Positions 1 to 14,257 of a stretch of DNA of 64,000 nt are shown piece by piece (positions within the stretch are counted from its first letter, which is position 1; each line of letters begins with the position of its first letter). The notes under the pieces are model-generated. The model made no database searches and was not told where the DNA came from. It saw only the letters and a program-made list of their open reading frames with translations. Source of the DNA: Petrosia ficiformis (Eukaryota > Porifera > Demospongiae > Haplosclerida > Petrosiidae); assembly GCA_947044365.1 (NCBI GenBank), contig OX345648.1, positions 2,980,096-3,044,095 of the forward strand. The letters are read 5' to 3'. The translations under genes were made by a program, and so were the position numbers.

Positions 1-789
1 CACAGTAGTGTCTATAACCACAATTGTCTCTTCTGTCACAACAGTCTCTACTCTCAAAATAGTCTCAACTGTAACAGTAGTCTCTATAGTCACATTAATC
101 TCTTCTTTCCAATAGACTCTACTGTCACAATTGTCTCTAATGTCACAATTGTCCCTACTTTAACAGTAATCACTACTGTCACATTTAGAGTCTATGTCAC
201 AGTAGTCTCTACTCTCACTGTAGTCTCTACTGTCACAAGAGCCTATAGTCTCACTGTCACAAAAGTCTTTAACTGTCACAGTAGTTTCAACTGTCACTGC
301 AGTCTATAATGTCGCTTTAGTCTCTACTGTCACAGTAGTTTCAACTCTCAATGCTGTCTCTACTGTCACAATTGTCTTTATGGTCACAATAGTCTCAACT
401 GTCAAAATTGTCTCCAATGTCACAATAGTCTGTACTGTCACAATTGGCTCTTCTGTCAAAATAGTCTCTACACTCACAGTAGTCTCTATAGTCACAGTAG
501 TCTCAATAGTAACAATAGTCTCAACTGTCACAGTAGTCTCTACTGTAACAATAGTCTCAACTGTCACAATAGTCTCTACTCTCACAATAGTCACTACTGT
601 TAAGATTGTATCTACTGTCACAATTGTCTGTACTGTCACAGTAGTCTTACTGTCACAAGTGCCTATAGTCTGTACTTTCACAATAGTCTCTATAGTCACA
701 ATAGTCTCCACTGTCACAATAGTCTCTACTGTCACAATAGACTCTCTCTATAGTCACAATAGACTCTACTTTCACGGCAGTCTCTACTT
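1..789 (-). repeat. minisatellite block 1 (R orientation)
   Basis: R-oriented monomers cut by the window edge. The block is nearly the same as about 11,019-11,790 (offset about 11,018). The switch to F near 790 uses a different sequence from the later R-to-F switches. Confidence 0.85.
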
Positions 790-2475
790 TTGTGACTATA
801 GAGACTGTTGTGACCGTAGAGACTATAGGCACTTGTGACAGCAGAGACTACTGTGAGAGTAGAGACTTCGGTGACGATAGACTCTATTTACTGTGACAGT
901 AGATTATACAGTGACAGTAAAGACTAATGTGACAGTAGATACTTCTGCGACAGCAGAGACAGCGGTGACAGTTGAAACTACTGTGAGATTAGAGACTACT
1001 GCGACATCAGAGACTGCGGTGACTGTTGAAACTACTGTGACAGTTAAAGTGTGTGACGTAGACTATTGACAGTAGAGACTACTGTGACAATAGACTCTAC
1101 TGTCACAGTAGAGACTATTATATGACAGCAGTTACCCCCGTGACATTAGAGACTACTGCGACAGCAGAGACTGCAGTGACAGTAGGGACTATTGAGACTA
1201 TAGAGGTTGTTGTGACAGTAGAGACTATAGGCACTTGTGACAGTAGAGTGTACTGTGAGAGTAGACTACTTTGACAATAGACTCAACTGTGACAGTAGTG
1301 ACTACTGTTACAGTAGAGACTGTAGTGACAGTTGAGACTACTGTGAGTGTAGAGACTACTGTTACAGTAGAGACAATTGTGACAGTAGGATACAATTGTG
1401 ACAGTAGAGACAATTGTGATTATAGAAACTACTGTGACAGTAGAGACAATTGTGACATTGGAGACAATTGAGACAGTAGAGACTTTTGTGACAGTGGAGA
1501 ATATTGTGACATTAGAGACTATTTTGAGTATAAAGACTGTGACAGCACTCACCACTGTGACAGTAAAAACTACAGTTACAGTTGAGATAACTGCGACAGA
1601 AAGAGACTGCGGTGACAGTTGAGACTACTGTGACAGTACAACCTACTGTGACAGCAGTATCACAGTTACATTAGAGACTACTTCGACAGTAGAGACTATT
1701 GTGACTATAGATACTACTGTGACACCAGTTACCACTGTGACAGAAGAGACTATTGTTACAGTAGAGACTATTGTGACAGTGGAGACTATTGTGACTATAG
1801 AGACTATTGTGACAGTAGAGACTATAGACACTTGGGAGAGTAGAGACTACTGTGACAGTAGAGATTACTGTGACAATAGACTCTCCTGTGACAGTAGAGA
1901 CTACAGTGACAGAGTAGAGACTACAGTGACAGCAGAGACTACTGTGTGAGTTGAGACTACTATGACGATAGTCTCTATATACTGTGACAATAGACTCTCG
2001 TGTGACTGTAGAGGAGACTACTGTGACAGCAGAGAATATTGTAACAGGAGACTAATGTGACTATAGCGACTGTTGTAACAGTATAGACTATTGTCCCTTG
2101 TGAGAGCATAGACTACTGTGAGAGTAGAGACTACTGTGACCTTAGACTTTTCTGTTACAGTAGAGACTACTGAGAATGTAGAGACGATTGTGACAGTAGA
2201 GACAATAGTGTCAGTAGAGACTTTTGTGACTGTATAGACTACTGAGAGTGAAGACTACTGTGACAATGAAGACTACTGTGACAGCAGTTACCACTGTGAC
2301 AGTAGAGACTATTGATAATATAGAGTCTACTGTGACAGCAGAGAATACTGTGACAGTTAGAGACTATTTTGACAGTGGAGACTATCTTGACAGCAGAGAC
2401 TGCCGGTAACAGTTAAAATTACTTCCACAGTAGACACTATTTTTAAATTAGAAACTACTGCGACAGCAGTTACCA
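790..2475 (+). repeat. minisatellite block 2 (F)
   Basis: F-oriented. The part 1,225-1,831 is the reverse complement of 8,514-9,119: two predicted peptides (62 residues each) are identical between them in mirror order. The block is therefore an inverted copy of a higher-order segment, not merely flipped monomers. It ends at the recurrent ACCACCCTCACAAGTGCC junction. Confidence 0.85.
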
Positions 2476-3690
2476 CCCTCACAAGTGCCTATAGTCTCTA
2501 CTGTCCCTGCGGTCTCTATAGTCATAATAGTCTCTACTGTCGCAGTAGTCTCTAATATCACAGTAGTTTCAACTGTCACCGCTGTCTCTTTTGTCGCAGT
2601 AGTCTCTACTCTCACAGTAGTCTCTACACTCACTGTAGTCTCTACTGTCACAGGAGAGTCTATTGTCACAGTAGTCCCTACGGTCACAAGTGTGTATAGT
2701 CTCTACGGTCACAAAGTCTCTATAGTCACAACAGTCTCCACTGCCACAATAGTCTCTACTGTCATTGTGGTAAGTGCTGTCACAATTGTATCTACTGTCA
2801 CATTGTCTCTACTATCACAGTAGTCTCTACTGTTTCAGTACAATCTATTGTAACAGTGGTCTCTACTCTCATTGTAGTCTCTACTGTAACAAGTCCCTAT
2901 AGTCTCTACTACTGTCACAGTGGTGACAGCAGTCACAGTAGTCTCTATGCTCGAAATAGCCTCTAATGTAATAATAGTCTCCACCGTCACAATTGACTCT
3001 ACTGTCACAGTAGTGTCTATAACCACAATTGACTCTTCTGTCACAACAGTCTCTACTCTCAAAATAGTCTCAACTGTAACAGTAGTCTCTATAGTCACAA
3101 TATTCTCTTCTGTCACAGTGGTAACTGGTGTCACAGTAGTATCTATAGTCACAATAGTCTCTACTGTCGAAGTAGTCTCTAATGTAACGGTGATACTGCT
3201 GTCACAGCAGTTTGTACTGTCACAGTAGTCTAAACTGTCACAAGTGCCTATAGTCTCTACTGTCACAACAATCTCTATAGTCTCAATAGTCCCTACTGTC
3301 ACTGCAGTCTCTACGGTCACAAGTGTGTATAGTCTCTACTGTCACAATTCTCTCTAATGTCACAATTGTCTCTACTGTAACAGTAATCACTACTGTCACA
3401 GTAGAGTCTATGTCACAGTAGTCTCTACTCTCACTGTAGTCTCTACTGTCACAAGTGCCTATAGTCTCACTGTCACAAAAGTCTTTAACTGTCACAGTAG
3501 TTTCAACTGTCACCGCTGTCTATGCTATCGCAGAAGTATCTACTGTCACAGTAGTCTCTACTGTCACTGTAGAACCTACTTTCACAGTAAATAGAGTCTA
3601 TCGTCACAGTAGTCTCTACTCTCACAGTAGTCTCTGCTGTCACAAGTGCCTATAGTCTCTACGGTCACAACTGTCTCTGTAGTCACAAAA
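2476..3690 (-). repeat. minisatellite block 3 (R)
   Basis: R-oriented. The right part (from about 3,240) recurs at +2,160 bp, exactly 120 monomers, in block 5. It ends at the shared R-to-F junction containing CACAAAAGTAGAGACTGCC. Confidence 0.85.
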
Positions 3691-4310
3691 GTAGAGACTG
3701 CCGTGAAAGTAGAGTCTATAGTGACTATAGACTTTTCTGTGACAGTAGAGACTACTGAGAATGTAGAGACGATTGTGACAGTAGAGACAATAGTGACAGT
3801 AGAGACTATTGTGACTATAGAGACTACAGTGACTGCTATTACCACTGTGACAGTAGAGACTATTGTGACAGTAGATACTATTATGACAGTGGAGACTATT
3901 GTGAGAGTAGAAACTATTGTGACTGTAGAGACTACTGAGAGTGAAGACTACTGTGACATTGAAGACTACTGTGACAGCAGACTATTGTGACTATAGAAAA
4001 TACTGTGACAGTAGAGATAATGGTGACAGTAGAGACAATTGTGACCTTTTAGACTATTGTGACATTGCAGACTATTTTCACAGTACAGAATATTGTGACT
4101 ATAGAGACTACTGTGACAGCAGTTACCACTGTGACAGTAGAGACTATTGATAATATAGAGTCTACTGTGACAGCAGAGAATAGTGTGACGGTTAGAGACT
4201 ATTTTGACAGTGGAGACTATCTTGACAGCAGAGACGGCCGGTAACAGTTAAAATTACTTCCACAGTAGACACTATTTTTAAATTAGAAACTACTGCGACA
4301 GCAGTTACCA
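3691..4310 (+). repeat. minisatellite block 4 (F)
   Basis: A short F block whose beginning repeats at +2,160 in block 6. It ends at the recurrent F-to-R junction. Confidence 0.85.
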
Positions 4311-5850
4311 CCCTCACAAGTGCCTATAGTCTCTACTGTCCCTGCAGTCTCTATAGTCATAATAGTCTCTACTGTCGCAGTAGTCTCTAATGTCACAGTA
4401 GTCTCTACACTCACTGTAGTCTCTACTGTCACAGGAGAGTCTATTGTCACAGTAGTCTCTACGGTCACAAGTGTGTATAGTCTCTACGGTCACAAAGTCT
4501 CTATAGTCACAACAGTCTCCACTGCCACAATAGTCTCTACTGTCATTGTGGTAAGTGCTGTCACAATTGTATCTACTGTCACATTGTCTCTACTATCACA
4601 GTAGTCTCTACTGTTTCAGTACAATCTGTTGTAACAGTGGTCTCTACTCTCATTGTAGTCTCTACTGTAACAAGTCCCTATAGTCTCTACTACTGTCACA
4701 GTGGTTACAGCAGTCACAGTAGTCTCTATACTCGAAATAGCCTCTAATGTAATAATAGTCTCCACCGTCACAATTGTCTCTACTGTCACAGTAGTGTCTA
4801 TAACCACAATTGACTCTTCTGTCACAACAGTCTCTACTCTCAAAATAGTCTCAACTGTAACAGTAGTCTCTATAGTCACAATATTCTCTTCTGTCACAGT
4901 GGTAACTGGTGTCACAGTAGTATCTATAGTCACAATAGTCTCTACTGTCGAAGTAGTCTCTAATGTAACGGTGATACTGCTGTCACAGCAGTTTGTACTG
5001 TCACAGTAGTCTAAACTGTCACAGCAGTCTCTTTCTGTCGCAGTTATTTCAACTGTAACTGTAGTCTTTACTGTCACAGTGGTGACTGCTGTCACAGTCT
5101 TTATACTCAAAATAGTCTCTAATGTCACAATAGTCTCCACTGTCACAAAAGTCTCTACTGTCTCAATTGTCTCCAATGTCACAATAGTCTCTACTGTCAC
5201 AGTAGTTTCTATAATCACAATTGTCTCTACTGTCACAATTGTATCCTACTGTCACAATTGTCTCTACTGTAACAGTAGTCTCTACACTCACAGTAGTCTC
5301 AACAGTCACAACAGTCTCTACTGTAACAGTAGTCACTACTGTCACAGTTGAGTCTATTGTCAAAGTAGTCTACTCGATCTCACAGTACTCTCTACTGTCA
5401 CAAGTGCCTATAGTCTCTACTGTCACAACAATCTCTATAGTCTCAATAGTCCCTACTGTCACTGCAGTCTCTACGGTCACAAGTGTGTATAGTCTCTACT
5501 GTCACAATTCTCTCTAATGTCACAATTGTCTCTACTGTAACAGTAATCACTACTGTCACAGTAGAGTCTATGTCACAGTAGTCTCTACTCTCACTGTAGT
5601 CTCTACTGTCACAAGTGCCTATAGTCTCACTGTCACAAAAGTCTTTAACTGTCACAGTAGTTTCAACTGTCACCGCTGTCTATGCTATCGCAGAAGTATC
5701 TACTGTCACAGTAGTCTCTACTGTCACTGTAGAACCTACTGTCACAGTAAATAGAGTCTATCGTCTCAGTAGTCTCTACTCTCACATTAGTCTCTGCTGT
5801 CACAAGTGCCTATAGTCTCTACGGTCACAACTGTCTCTGTAGTCACAAAA
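4311..5850 (-). repeat. minisatellite block 5 (R)
   Basis: R-oriented. 4,701-5,009 is a near-identical copy of 2,920-3,228 (offset 1,781), and 5,079-5,351 recurs at 8,789 and 12,195. Confidence 0.85.
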
Positions 5851-7813
5851 GTAGAGACTGCCGTGAAAGTAGAGTCTATAGTGACTATAGACTTTTCTGT
5901 GACAGTAGAGACTACTGAGAATGTAGAGACGATTGTGACTATAGAGACAATAGTGACAGTAGAGACTATTGTGACTATAGAGACTACAGTGACTGCTATT
6001 ACCACTGTGACAGTAGAGACTATTGTGACTGTAGAGACTATTTTGACAGTGGAGATTATTGTGACTGTAGAGACTATTATGACTATAGAGATTACTGTGA
6101 CGGCAGTTACCACTGTAAGAGGAGAGACAATTGTAACAATAGAGACTGTAGTAACATTGGAGACTATTGTGACAGTACAGACTATTGTGACTATAGACTA
6201 CTGTTACAGCAGTTAACACTGTAAAAGAAGAGACTATCGTGACAGTAGAGACTACTGTGACAGTAGAAACTACTGCTACTGCGACAGTAGAGACTACTCT
6301 GAGAGTAGATTCTACTGTGACAGTGTAGAATATTTTGACTATAGATACTACTGTGACAGCAGTTACCACTGTGACAGTAGAGACTATTTGACTGTAGAGA
6401 CCATTGTTACAGTGGAGACTATTGTGACATTAAAGATTATTGTGACAGTGGAGACTATTTTGACTATAGAGACTAATGTGACAGTAGATACTATAGGCAC
6501 TTGTGACAGTACAGAATATTGCGAGAGTAGACACTACTGTGACTTCTATCTCTACTGTGACAGAAGAGACTACTGCGACAGTAGAGACAATATTGAGAGT
6601 AGATACAATTGTGATAGTGGAGACATTTGTGACAGTACATACAAGGGTGAGAGTAGAGACTAGTGCCTCTATAGAAACTACTCTGACATTAGACACTATT
6701 TGGACTATAGAAACTACTATGATAGTAGAGATTATTGTGACAGTTGAGACTATTTTGACTATAGAGACTAATGTGACAGTAGAGACTACTGTGACAGTAG
6801 AAACAATTTAGAAAGTAGTTACAATTGTGATAGTAAAGACTATTGTGACTATAGAAACTACTGTGACTGTAGAGACAATTGTGACAGTAGAGACAATTGA
6901 GACAGTAGAGTCTATGTTGGCAGTGGAGACTATTGTGACTGTAGAGACTGGTGTAACTAGGGAGACTATTGTGGCAGTAGAGACTACGTTGACATTTGAG
7001 ACTACTGCGACAGCAGAGATTGTGGTAACAGTTGAAACTAGTGCCACAGTAGACACTATTTTGACAGTGGAAACTACTGCGACAGCAGTTACCACGGTTA
7101 CATTATAGCTACTGCTACAGTGGAGACTACTCTGTCAGTAGAGACTACTGTGAAAGTACAGACTATTGTGGGTATAAATACTTCAATGACAGCATTCACC
7201 ACTGTGGCAGTAGAGACTATTGGATCAGTAGAGTCTATTGTCACAGTGGAGACTATTATGACTGTAGAGACTACTGTGACAGTAGAGAATACTGTGACAG
7301 TAGACACAATTGTGACAGTAGAGACAATTTTGACAGTAAACTATTGTGACAGGTGGAGACTATTGTGATTATAAAGACTACTGCGACAGCAGAGAGCGGT
7401 GAAAGTTGAAACTACTGTGACAGTAGAGAAAAATTGTGACAGTAAAGAGTATTGCGACTATAGAGTCTACTGCGACAGCAGAGACACCGGTGACAGTTGA
7501 AACTACTGTGACAGTAGATACAATTTTGAGAGTAGATACAATTGTGATAGTAGAGACTATTGTAACTATAGAAACCACTGTGACAGTAAAGACAATTGTG
7601 ACAGTAGAGACAATTGAGACAGTAGAGACTATTGTTACAGTGGAGTATATTGTGACTGTAGAGACTGGTGTAAATATAGAGACTATTGATGCAGTAGAGA
7701 CTAGGTTGACATTTGAGACTACTGCGACAGCAGAGACCGCCGGTAACAGTTAAAAATTACTGTCACAGTAGACACTATTTTGAAATTAGAAACTACTGCG
7801 ACAGCAGTTACCA
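5851..7813 (+). repeat. minisatellite block 6 (F)
   Basis: F-oriented, about 1.96 kb, starting with the shared R-to-F junction. Its middle (about 6,500-7,400) is more diverged than its edges. Confidence 0.85.
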
Positions 7814-9558
7814 CCCTCACAAGTGCCTATAGTCTCTACTGTCCCCACAGTCTCTATAGTCATAATAGTCTCTACTGTCGCAGTAGTCTCTAATGTCACA
7901 GTAGTTTCAACTGTCACCGCTGTCTTTTTTGTCGCAGTAGTCTCTACACTCACAGTAGTCTCTACACTCCCTGTAGTCTCTACTGTCACAGGAGAGTCTA
8001 TTGTCACAGTAGTCTCTACTGTCACAGTAGTCTCTACTGTCACAAGTGCCTATAGTCTCACTCTCACAAAAGTCTTTAACTGTCACAGTAGTTTCAACTG
8101 TCACTGCAGTCTATAATGTCGCTTTAGTCTCTACTGTCACAGTAGTTTCAACTCTCAATCCTGTCTCTACTGTCACAATTGTCTCTATAGTCACAATAGT
8201 CTCTACTGTCAAAATTGTCTCCAATGTCACAATAGTCTATACTGTCACAATTGGCTCTTCTGTCACAATTGTCTCTACTGTCACAATAGTCTCACAATAG
8301 TCTCTACTGTCGCCTTCGTCTCTATAGTCACAATAGTCTCTACTGGCAATGAAGTCTCTGCTGTCGCAGTAGTCTCTAAGGTCAATGTGGTAACTGGTGT
8401 CCCAGTAGTCTCTACTGTGATAGTAGAGTATGTAGTCACAATAGTCTCCACTGTCACAATAGTCTCTACTGTCACAATAGTCTCTACTGTCACAGTAGTC
8501 TCTACTGTCACAAGTGTCTATAGTCTCTACTGTCACAATAGTCTCTATAGTCACAATAGTCTCCACTGTCACAATAGTCTCTACTGTAACAATAGTCTCT
8601 TCTGTCACAGTGGTAACTGGTGTCACAGTAGTATCTATAGTCACAATAGTCTCTACTGTCGAAGTAGTCTCTAATGTAACGGTGATACTGCTGTCACAGT
8701 AGTTGTACTGTGACAGTAGTCTCAACTGTCACCGCAGTCTCTTTCTGTCGCAGTTATTTCAACTGTAACTGTAGTCTTTACTGTCACAGTGGTGACTGCT
8801 GTCACAGTCTTTATACTCAAAATAGTCTCTAATGTCACAATAGTCTCCACTGTCACAAAAGTCTCTACTGTCACAATTGTCTCCAATGTCACAATAGTCT
8901 CTACTGTCACAGTAGTTTCTATAATCACAATTGTCTCTACTGTCACAATTGTATCCTACTGTCACAATTGTCTCTACTGTAACAGTAGTCTCTACACTCA
9001 CAGTAGTCTCAACAGTCACAACAGTCTCTACTGTAACAGTAGTCACTACTGTCACAGTTGAGTCTATTGTCAAAGTAGTCTACTCTCACAGTACTCTCTA
9101 CTGTCACAAGTGCCTATAGTCTCTACTGTCACAACAATCTCTATAGTCTCAATAGTCCCTACTGTCACTGCAGTCTCTGCTGTCGCAGTAGTCTCTAATG
9201 TCACGGGGTAACTGCTGTCATATAATAGTCTCTACTGTGACAGTAGTGTCTATAGTCACAGTAGTCTCTACTGTCAATAGTCTACCGTCACACACTCTTT
9301 AACTGTCACAGTAGTTTCAACTGTCACCGCAGTCTTTGATTTCGCAGTAGTCTCTAATCTCACAGTAGTTTCAACTGTCACCGCTGTCTATGCTATCGCA
9401 GAAGTATCTACTGTCACAGTAGTCTCTACTGTCACTGTAGAACCTACTGTCACAGTAAATAGAGTCTATCGTCACAGTAGTCTCTACTCTCACAGTGTTC
9501 TCTGCTGTCACAAGGGCTTATAGTCTCTACGGTCACAACTGTCTCTATAGTCACAAAA
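7814..9558 (-). repeat. minisatellite block 7 (R)
   Basis: R-oriented. It holds the segment 8,514-9,119, which is shared inverted with block 2 and directly with 11,919-12,525 (offset about 3,405). A short flipped stretch lies near 9,230-9,245 around a CTACTGTGACAGTAG dyad. Confidence 0.85.
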
Positions 9559-10525
9559 GTAGAGACTGCCGTGAAAGTAGAGTCTATAGTGACTATAGAC
9601 TTTTCTGTGACAGTAGAGACTACTGAGAATGTAGAGACGATTGTGACAGTAGAGACAATAGTGACAGTACAGACTATTGTGACTATAGAGACTACAGTGA
9701 CTGCTATTACCACTGTGACAGTAGAGACTATTGTGACAGTAGATACTATTATGACAGTGTAGACTATTGTGAGAGTAGAGACTATTGTGACTATTGTGAC
9801 TGTAGAGACTACTCAGAGTGAAGACTACTGTGACAATGAAGACTACTGTGACAGCAGACTATTGTGACTATAGAAAATACTGTGACAGTAGAGATAATGG
9901 TGACAGTAGAGACAATTGTGACAGTAGAGACAATTGTGACCTTTTAGACTATTGTGACATTGCAGACTATTTTCACAGTATAGAATATTGTGACTATAGA
10001 GACTACTGTGACAGCAGTTACCACTGTAACAGTAGAGACTATTGTGACTGTAGACACTATTTTGACAGTGGAGATTGTGACAGTAGAGACTATTGTCACA
10101 GTAGAGACTATTGTGACTATAGAGACTATTGTGACAGTAGATACTATTATGACAGTAGAGACTACTGTGAGAAAAGAGACTACTGTGACAGTAGACTCTA
10201 CTGTGACAGTAGAGACTACTGTGACAGTAGATACAATTTTGAGAGTAGATACAATTGTGATAGTAGAGACTATTGTAACTATAGAAACCACTGTGACAGT
10301 AGAGACAATTGTGACAGTAGAGACAATTTAGACAGTAGAGACTATTGTTACAGTGGAGTATATTGTGACTGTAGAGACTGGTGTAAATATAGAGACTATT
10401 GATGCAGTAGAGACTAGGTTGACATTTGAGACTACTGCGACAGCAGAGACTGCCGGTAACAGTTAAAATTACTGCCACAGTAGACACTATTTTGAAATTA
10501 GAAACTACTGCGACAGCAGTTACCA
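9559..10525 (+). repeat. minisatellite block 8 (F)
   Basis: F-oriented, bounded by the shared junctions at both ends. Confidence 0.85.
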
Positions 10526-12817
10526 CCCTCACAAGTGCCTATAGTCTCTACTGTCCCTGCAGTCTCTATAGTCATAATAGTATCTACTGTCGCAGTAGTC
10601 TCTAATGTCACAGTAGTTTCAACTGTCACCGCTGTCTCTTTTGTCGCAGTAGTCTCTACTCTCACAGTAGTCTCTACACTCACTGTAGTCTCTACGGTCA
10701 CAAGTGTGTATAGTCTCTACGGTCACAATAGTCTCTATAGTCACAACAGTCTCCACTGCCACAATAGTCTCTACTGTCATTGTGGTAACTGCTGTCACAA
10801 TTGTATCTACTGTCACATTGTCTCTACTATCACAGTAGTCTCTACTGTTTCAGTACAATCTATTGTAACAGTGGTCTCTACTCTCATTGTAGTCTCTACT
10901 GTAACAAGTCCCTATAGTCTCTACTGTCACAGTGGTGACAGCAGTCACAGTAGTCTCTATACTCGAAATAGCCTCTAATGTAATAATAGTCTCCACCGTC
11001 ACAATTGTCTCTACTGTCACAGTAGTGTCTATAACCACAATTGTCTCTTCTGTCACAACAGTCTCTACTCTCAAAATAGTCTCAACTGTAACAGTAGTCT
11101 CTATAGTCACATTATTCTCTTCTGTCACAATAGTCTCTACATTCACAATTGTCTCTAATGTCACAATTGTCCCTACTTTAACAGTAATCACTACTGTCAC
11201 ATTTAGAGTCTATGTCACAGTAGTCTCTACTCTCACTGTAGTCTCTACTGTCACAAGAGCCTATAGTCTCACTGTCACAAAAGTCTTTAACTGTCACAGT
11301 AGTTTCAACTGTCACTGCAGTCTATAATGTCGCTTTAGTCTCTACCATCACAGTAGTTTCAACTCTCAATGCTGTATCTACTGTCACAATTGTCTTTATG
11401 GTCACAATAGTCTCAACTGTCAAAATTGTCTGCAATGTCACAATAGTCTATACTGTCACAATTGGCTCTTCTGTCAAAATAGTCTCTGCACTCACAGTAG
11501 TCTCTATAGTCACAGTAGTCTCAATAGTAACAATAGTCTCCACTGTCACAGTAGTCTCTACTGTAACAATAGTCTCAACTGTCACAATAGTCTCTACTCT
11601 CACAATAGTCACTACTGTTAAGATTGTATCTACTGTCACAATTGTCTGTACTGTCACAGTAGTCTTACTGTCACAAGTGCCTATAGTCTGTACTTTCACA
11701 ATAGTCTCTATAGTCACAATAGTCTCCACTGTCACAATAGTCTCTACTGTCACAATAGACTCTACAGTCACACGAGAGTCTATTGTCACAGTATATAGAG
11801 TTTATCGTCATAGTAGTCTCAACTCACACAGTAGTCTCTGCTGTCACTGTAGTCTCTACTCTGTCACTGTAGTCTCTACTGTCACAGGAGAGTCTATTGT
11901 CACAGTAATAATTGTCAAGTGTCTATAGTCTCTACTGTCACAATAGTCTCTATAGTCACAATAGTCTCCACTGTCACAATAGTCTCTACTGTAACAATAG
12001 TCTCTTCTGTCACAGTGGTAACTTGTGTCACAGTAGTATCTATAGTCACAATAGTCTCTACTGTCGAAGTAGTCTCTAATGTAACGGTGATACTGCTGTC
12101 ACAGTAGTTTGTACTGTCACAGTAGTCTCAACTGTCACCGCAGTCTCTTTCTGTCGCAGTTATCTCAACTGTAACTGTAGTTTTTACTGTCACAGTGGTG
12201 ACTGCTGTCACAGTCTTTATACTCAAAATAGTCTCTAATGTCACAATATTCTCCACTGTCACAAAAGTCTCTACTGTCTCAATTGTCTCCAATGTCACAA
12301 TTGTCTCTACTGTCACAGTAGTTTCTATAATCACAATTGTCTCTACTGTCACAATTGTATCCTACTGTCACAATTGTCTCTACTGTAACAGTAGTCTCTA
12401 CACTCACAGTAGTCTCATCTGTCACAACAGTCTCTACTGTAACAGTAGTCACTACTGTCACAGTTGAGTCTATTGTCAAAGTAGTCTACTCTCACAGTGC
12501 TCTCTACTGTCACAAGTGCCTATAGTCTCTACTGTCACAACAATCTCTATAGTCTCAATAGTCCCTACTGTCACTGCAGTCTCTGCTGTCGCAGTAGTCT
12601 CTAATGTCACGGGGGTAACTGCTGTCATATAATAGTCTCTACTGTGACAGTAGAGTCTATTGTCACAGTAGTCTCTACTGTCAATAGTCTACCGTCACAT
12701 ACTTTAACTGTCACAGTAGTTTCAACAGTCACCGCAGTCTCTGATGTCGCAGTAGTCTCTAATCTCACAGTAGTTTCAACTGTCACCGCTGTCTCTGCTG
12801 TCGCAGAAGTATCTACT
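10526..12817 (-). repeat. minisatellite block 9 (R)
   Basis: R-oriented. It contains the second copy of block 1 sequence (from about 11,019) and a direct copy of block 7 sequence (from 11,919). The switch to F near 12,818 occurs at a CTACTGTGACAG dyad and not at the usual junction. Confidence 0.85.
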
Positions 12818-13355
12818 GTGACAGCAGTTACCACTGTGACAGTAGAGACTATTGATAATATAGAGTCTACTGTGACAGCAGAGAATACTGTGACAGTTAG
12901 AGACTATTTTGACAGTGGAGACTATCTTGACAGCAGAGACTATTGTGACAGTGGAGATTGTGACAGTAGAGACTATTGTCACAGTAGAGACTATTGTGAC
13001 TATAGAGACTATTGTGACAGTAGATACTATTATGACAGTAGAGACTACTGTGACAGTAGATACAATTTTGAGAGTAGATACAATTGTGATAGTAGAGACT
13101 ATTGTAACTATAGAAACCACTGTGACAGTAGAGACAATTGTGACAGGAGAGACAATTGAGAACAGTAGAGACTATTGTTACAGTGGAGTATATTGTGACT
13201 GTAGAGACTGGTGTAAATATAGAGACTATTGATGCAGTAGAGACTAGGTTGACATTTGAGACTAATGCGACAGCAGAGACGGCCGGTAACAGTTAAAATT
13301 ACTGCCACAGTAGACACTATTTTGAAATTAGAAACTACTGCGACAGCAGTTACCA
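12818..13355 (+). repeat. minisatellite block 10 (F)
   Basis: The shortest F block (about 540 bp). Its right half matches the ends of blocks 8 and 12 and carries the recurrent F-to-R junction. Confidence 0.85.
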
Positions 13356-14257
13356 CCCTCACAAGTGCCTATAGTCTCTACTGTCCCTGCAGTCTCTATA
13401 GTCATAATAGTCTCTACTGTCGCAGTAGTCTCTAATGTCACAGTAGTTTCAACTGTCACCGCTGTCTCTTTTGTCGCATTAGTCTCTACTCTCACAGTAG
13501 TCTCAACACTCACTGTAGTCTCTACTGTCACAGGAGAGTCTATTGTCTCAGTAGTCTCTACTGTCACAGTAGTCTCTACGGTCACAAGTGTGTATAGTCT
13601 CTACTGTCACAATTGTCTCTAATGTCACAATTGTCTCTACTGTAACTGTAATCACTACTGTCACAGTAGAGTCTATGTCACAGTAGTCTCTAATCTCACT
13701 GTAGTCTCTATTGTCACAACAGTCTCTACTGTAACAGTAGTCACTACTGTCACAGTTGAGTCTATTGTCAAAGTAGTCTACTCTCACAGTACACTCTACT
13801 GTCACAAGTGCCTATAGTCTCTACTGTCACAACAATCTCTATAGTCTCAATAGTCCCTACTGTCGCTGCAGTCTCTGCTGTCGCAGTAGTCTCTAATGTC
13901 ACGGGGGTAACTGCTGTCATATAATAGTCTCTACTGTGACAGTAGAGTCTATAGTTACAGTAGTCTCTACTGTCAATAGTCTACCGTCACACACTCTTTA
14001 ACTGTCACAGTAGTTTCAACTGTCACCGCAGTCTCTGATATCGCAGTAGTCTCTAATCTCACAGTAGTTTCAACTGTCACCGCTGTCTATGCTATCGCAG
14101 AAGTATCTACTGTCACAGTAGTCTCTACTTTCACTGTAGAACCTACTGTCACAGTAAATAGAGTCTATCGTCACAGTAGTTTCTACTCTCAAAATAGTCT
14201 CTGCTGTCACAAGTGCCTATAGTCTCTACGGTCACAACAGTCTCTATAGTCACAAAA
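13356..14257 (-). repeat. minisatellite block 11 (R)
   Basis: R-oriented, bounded by the recurrent F-to-R and R-to-F junctions. Confidence 0.85.
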
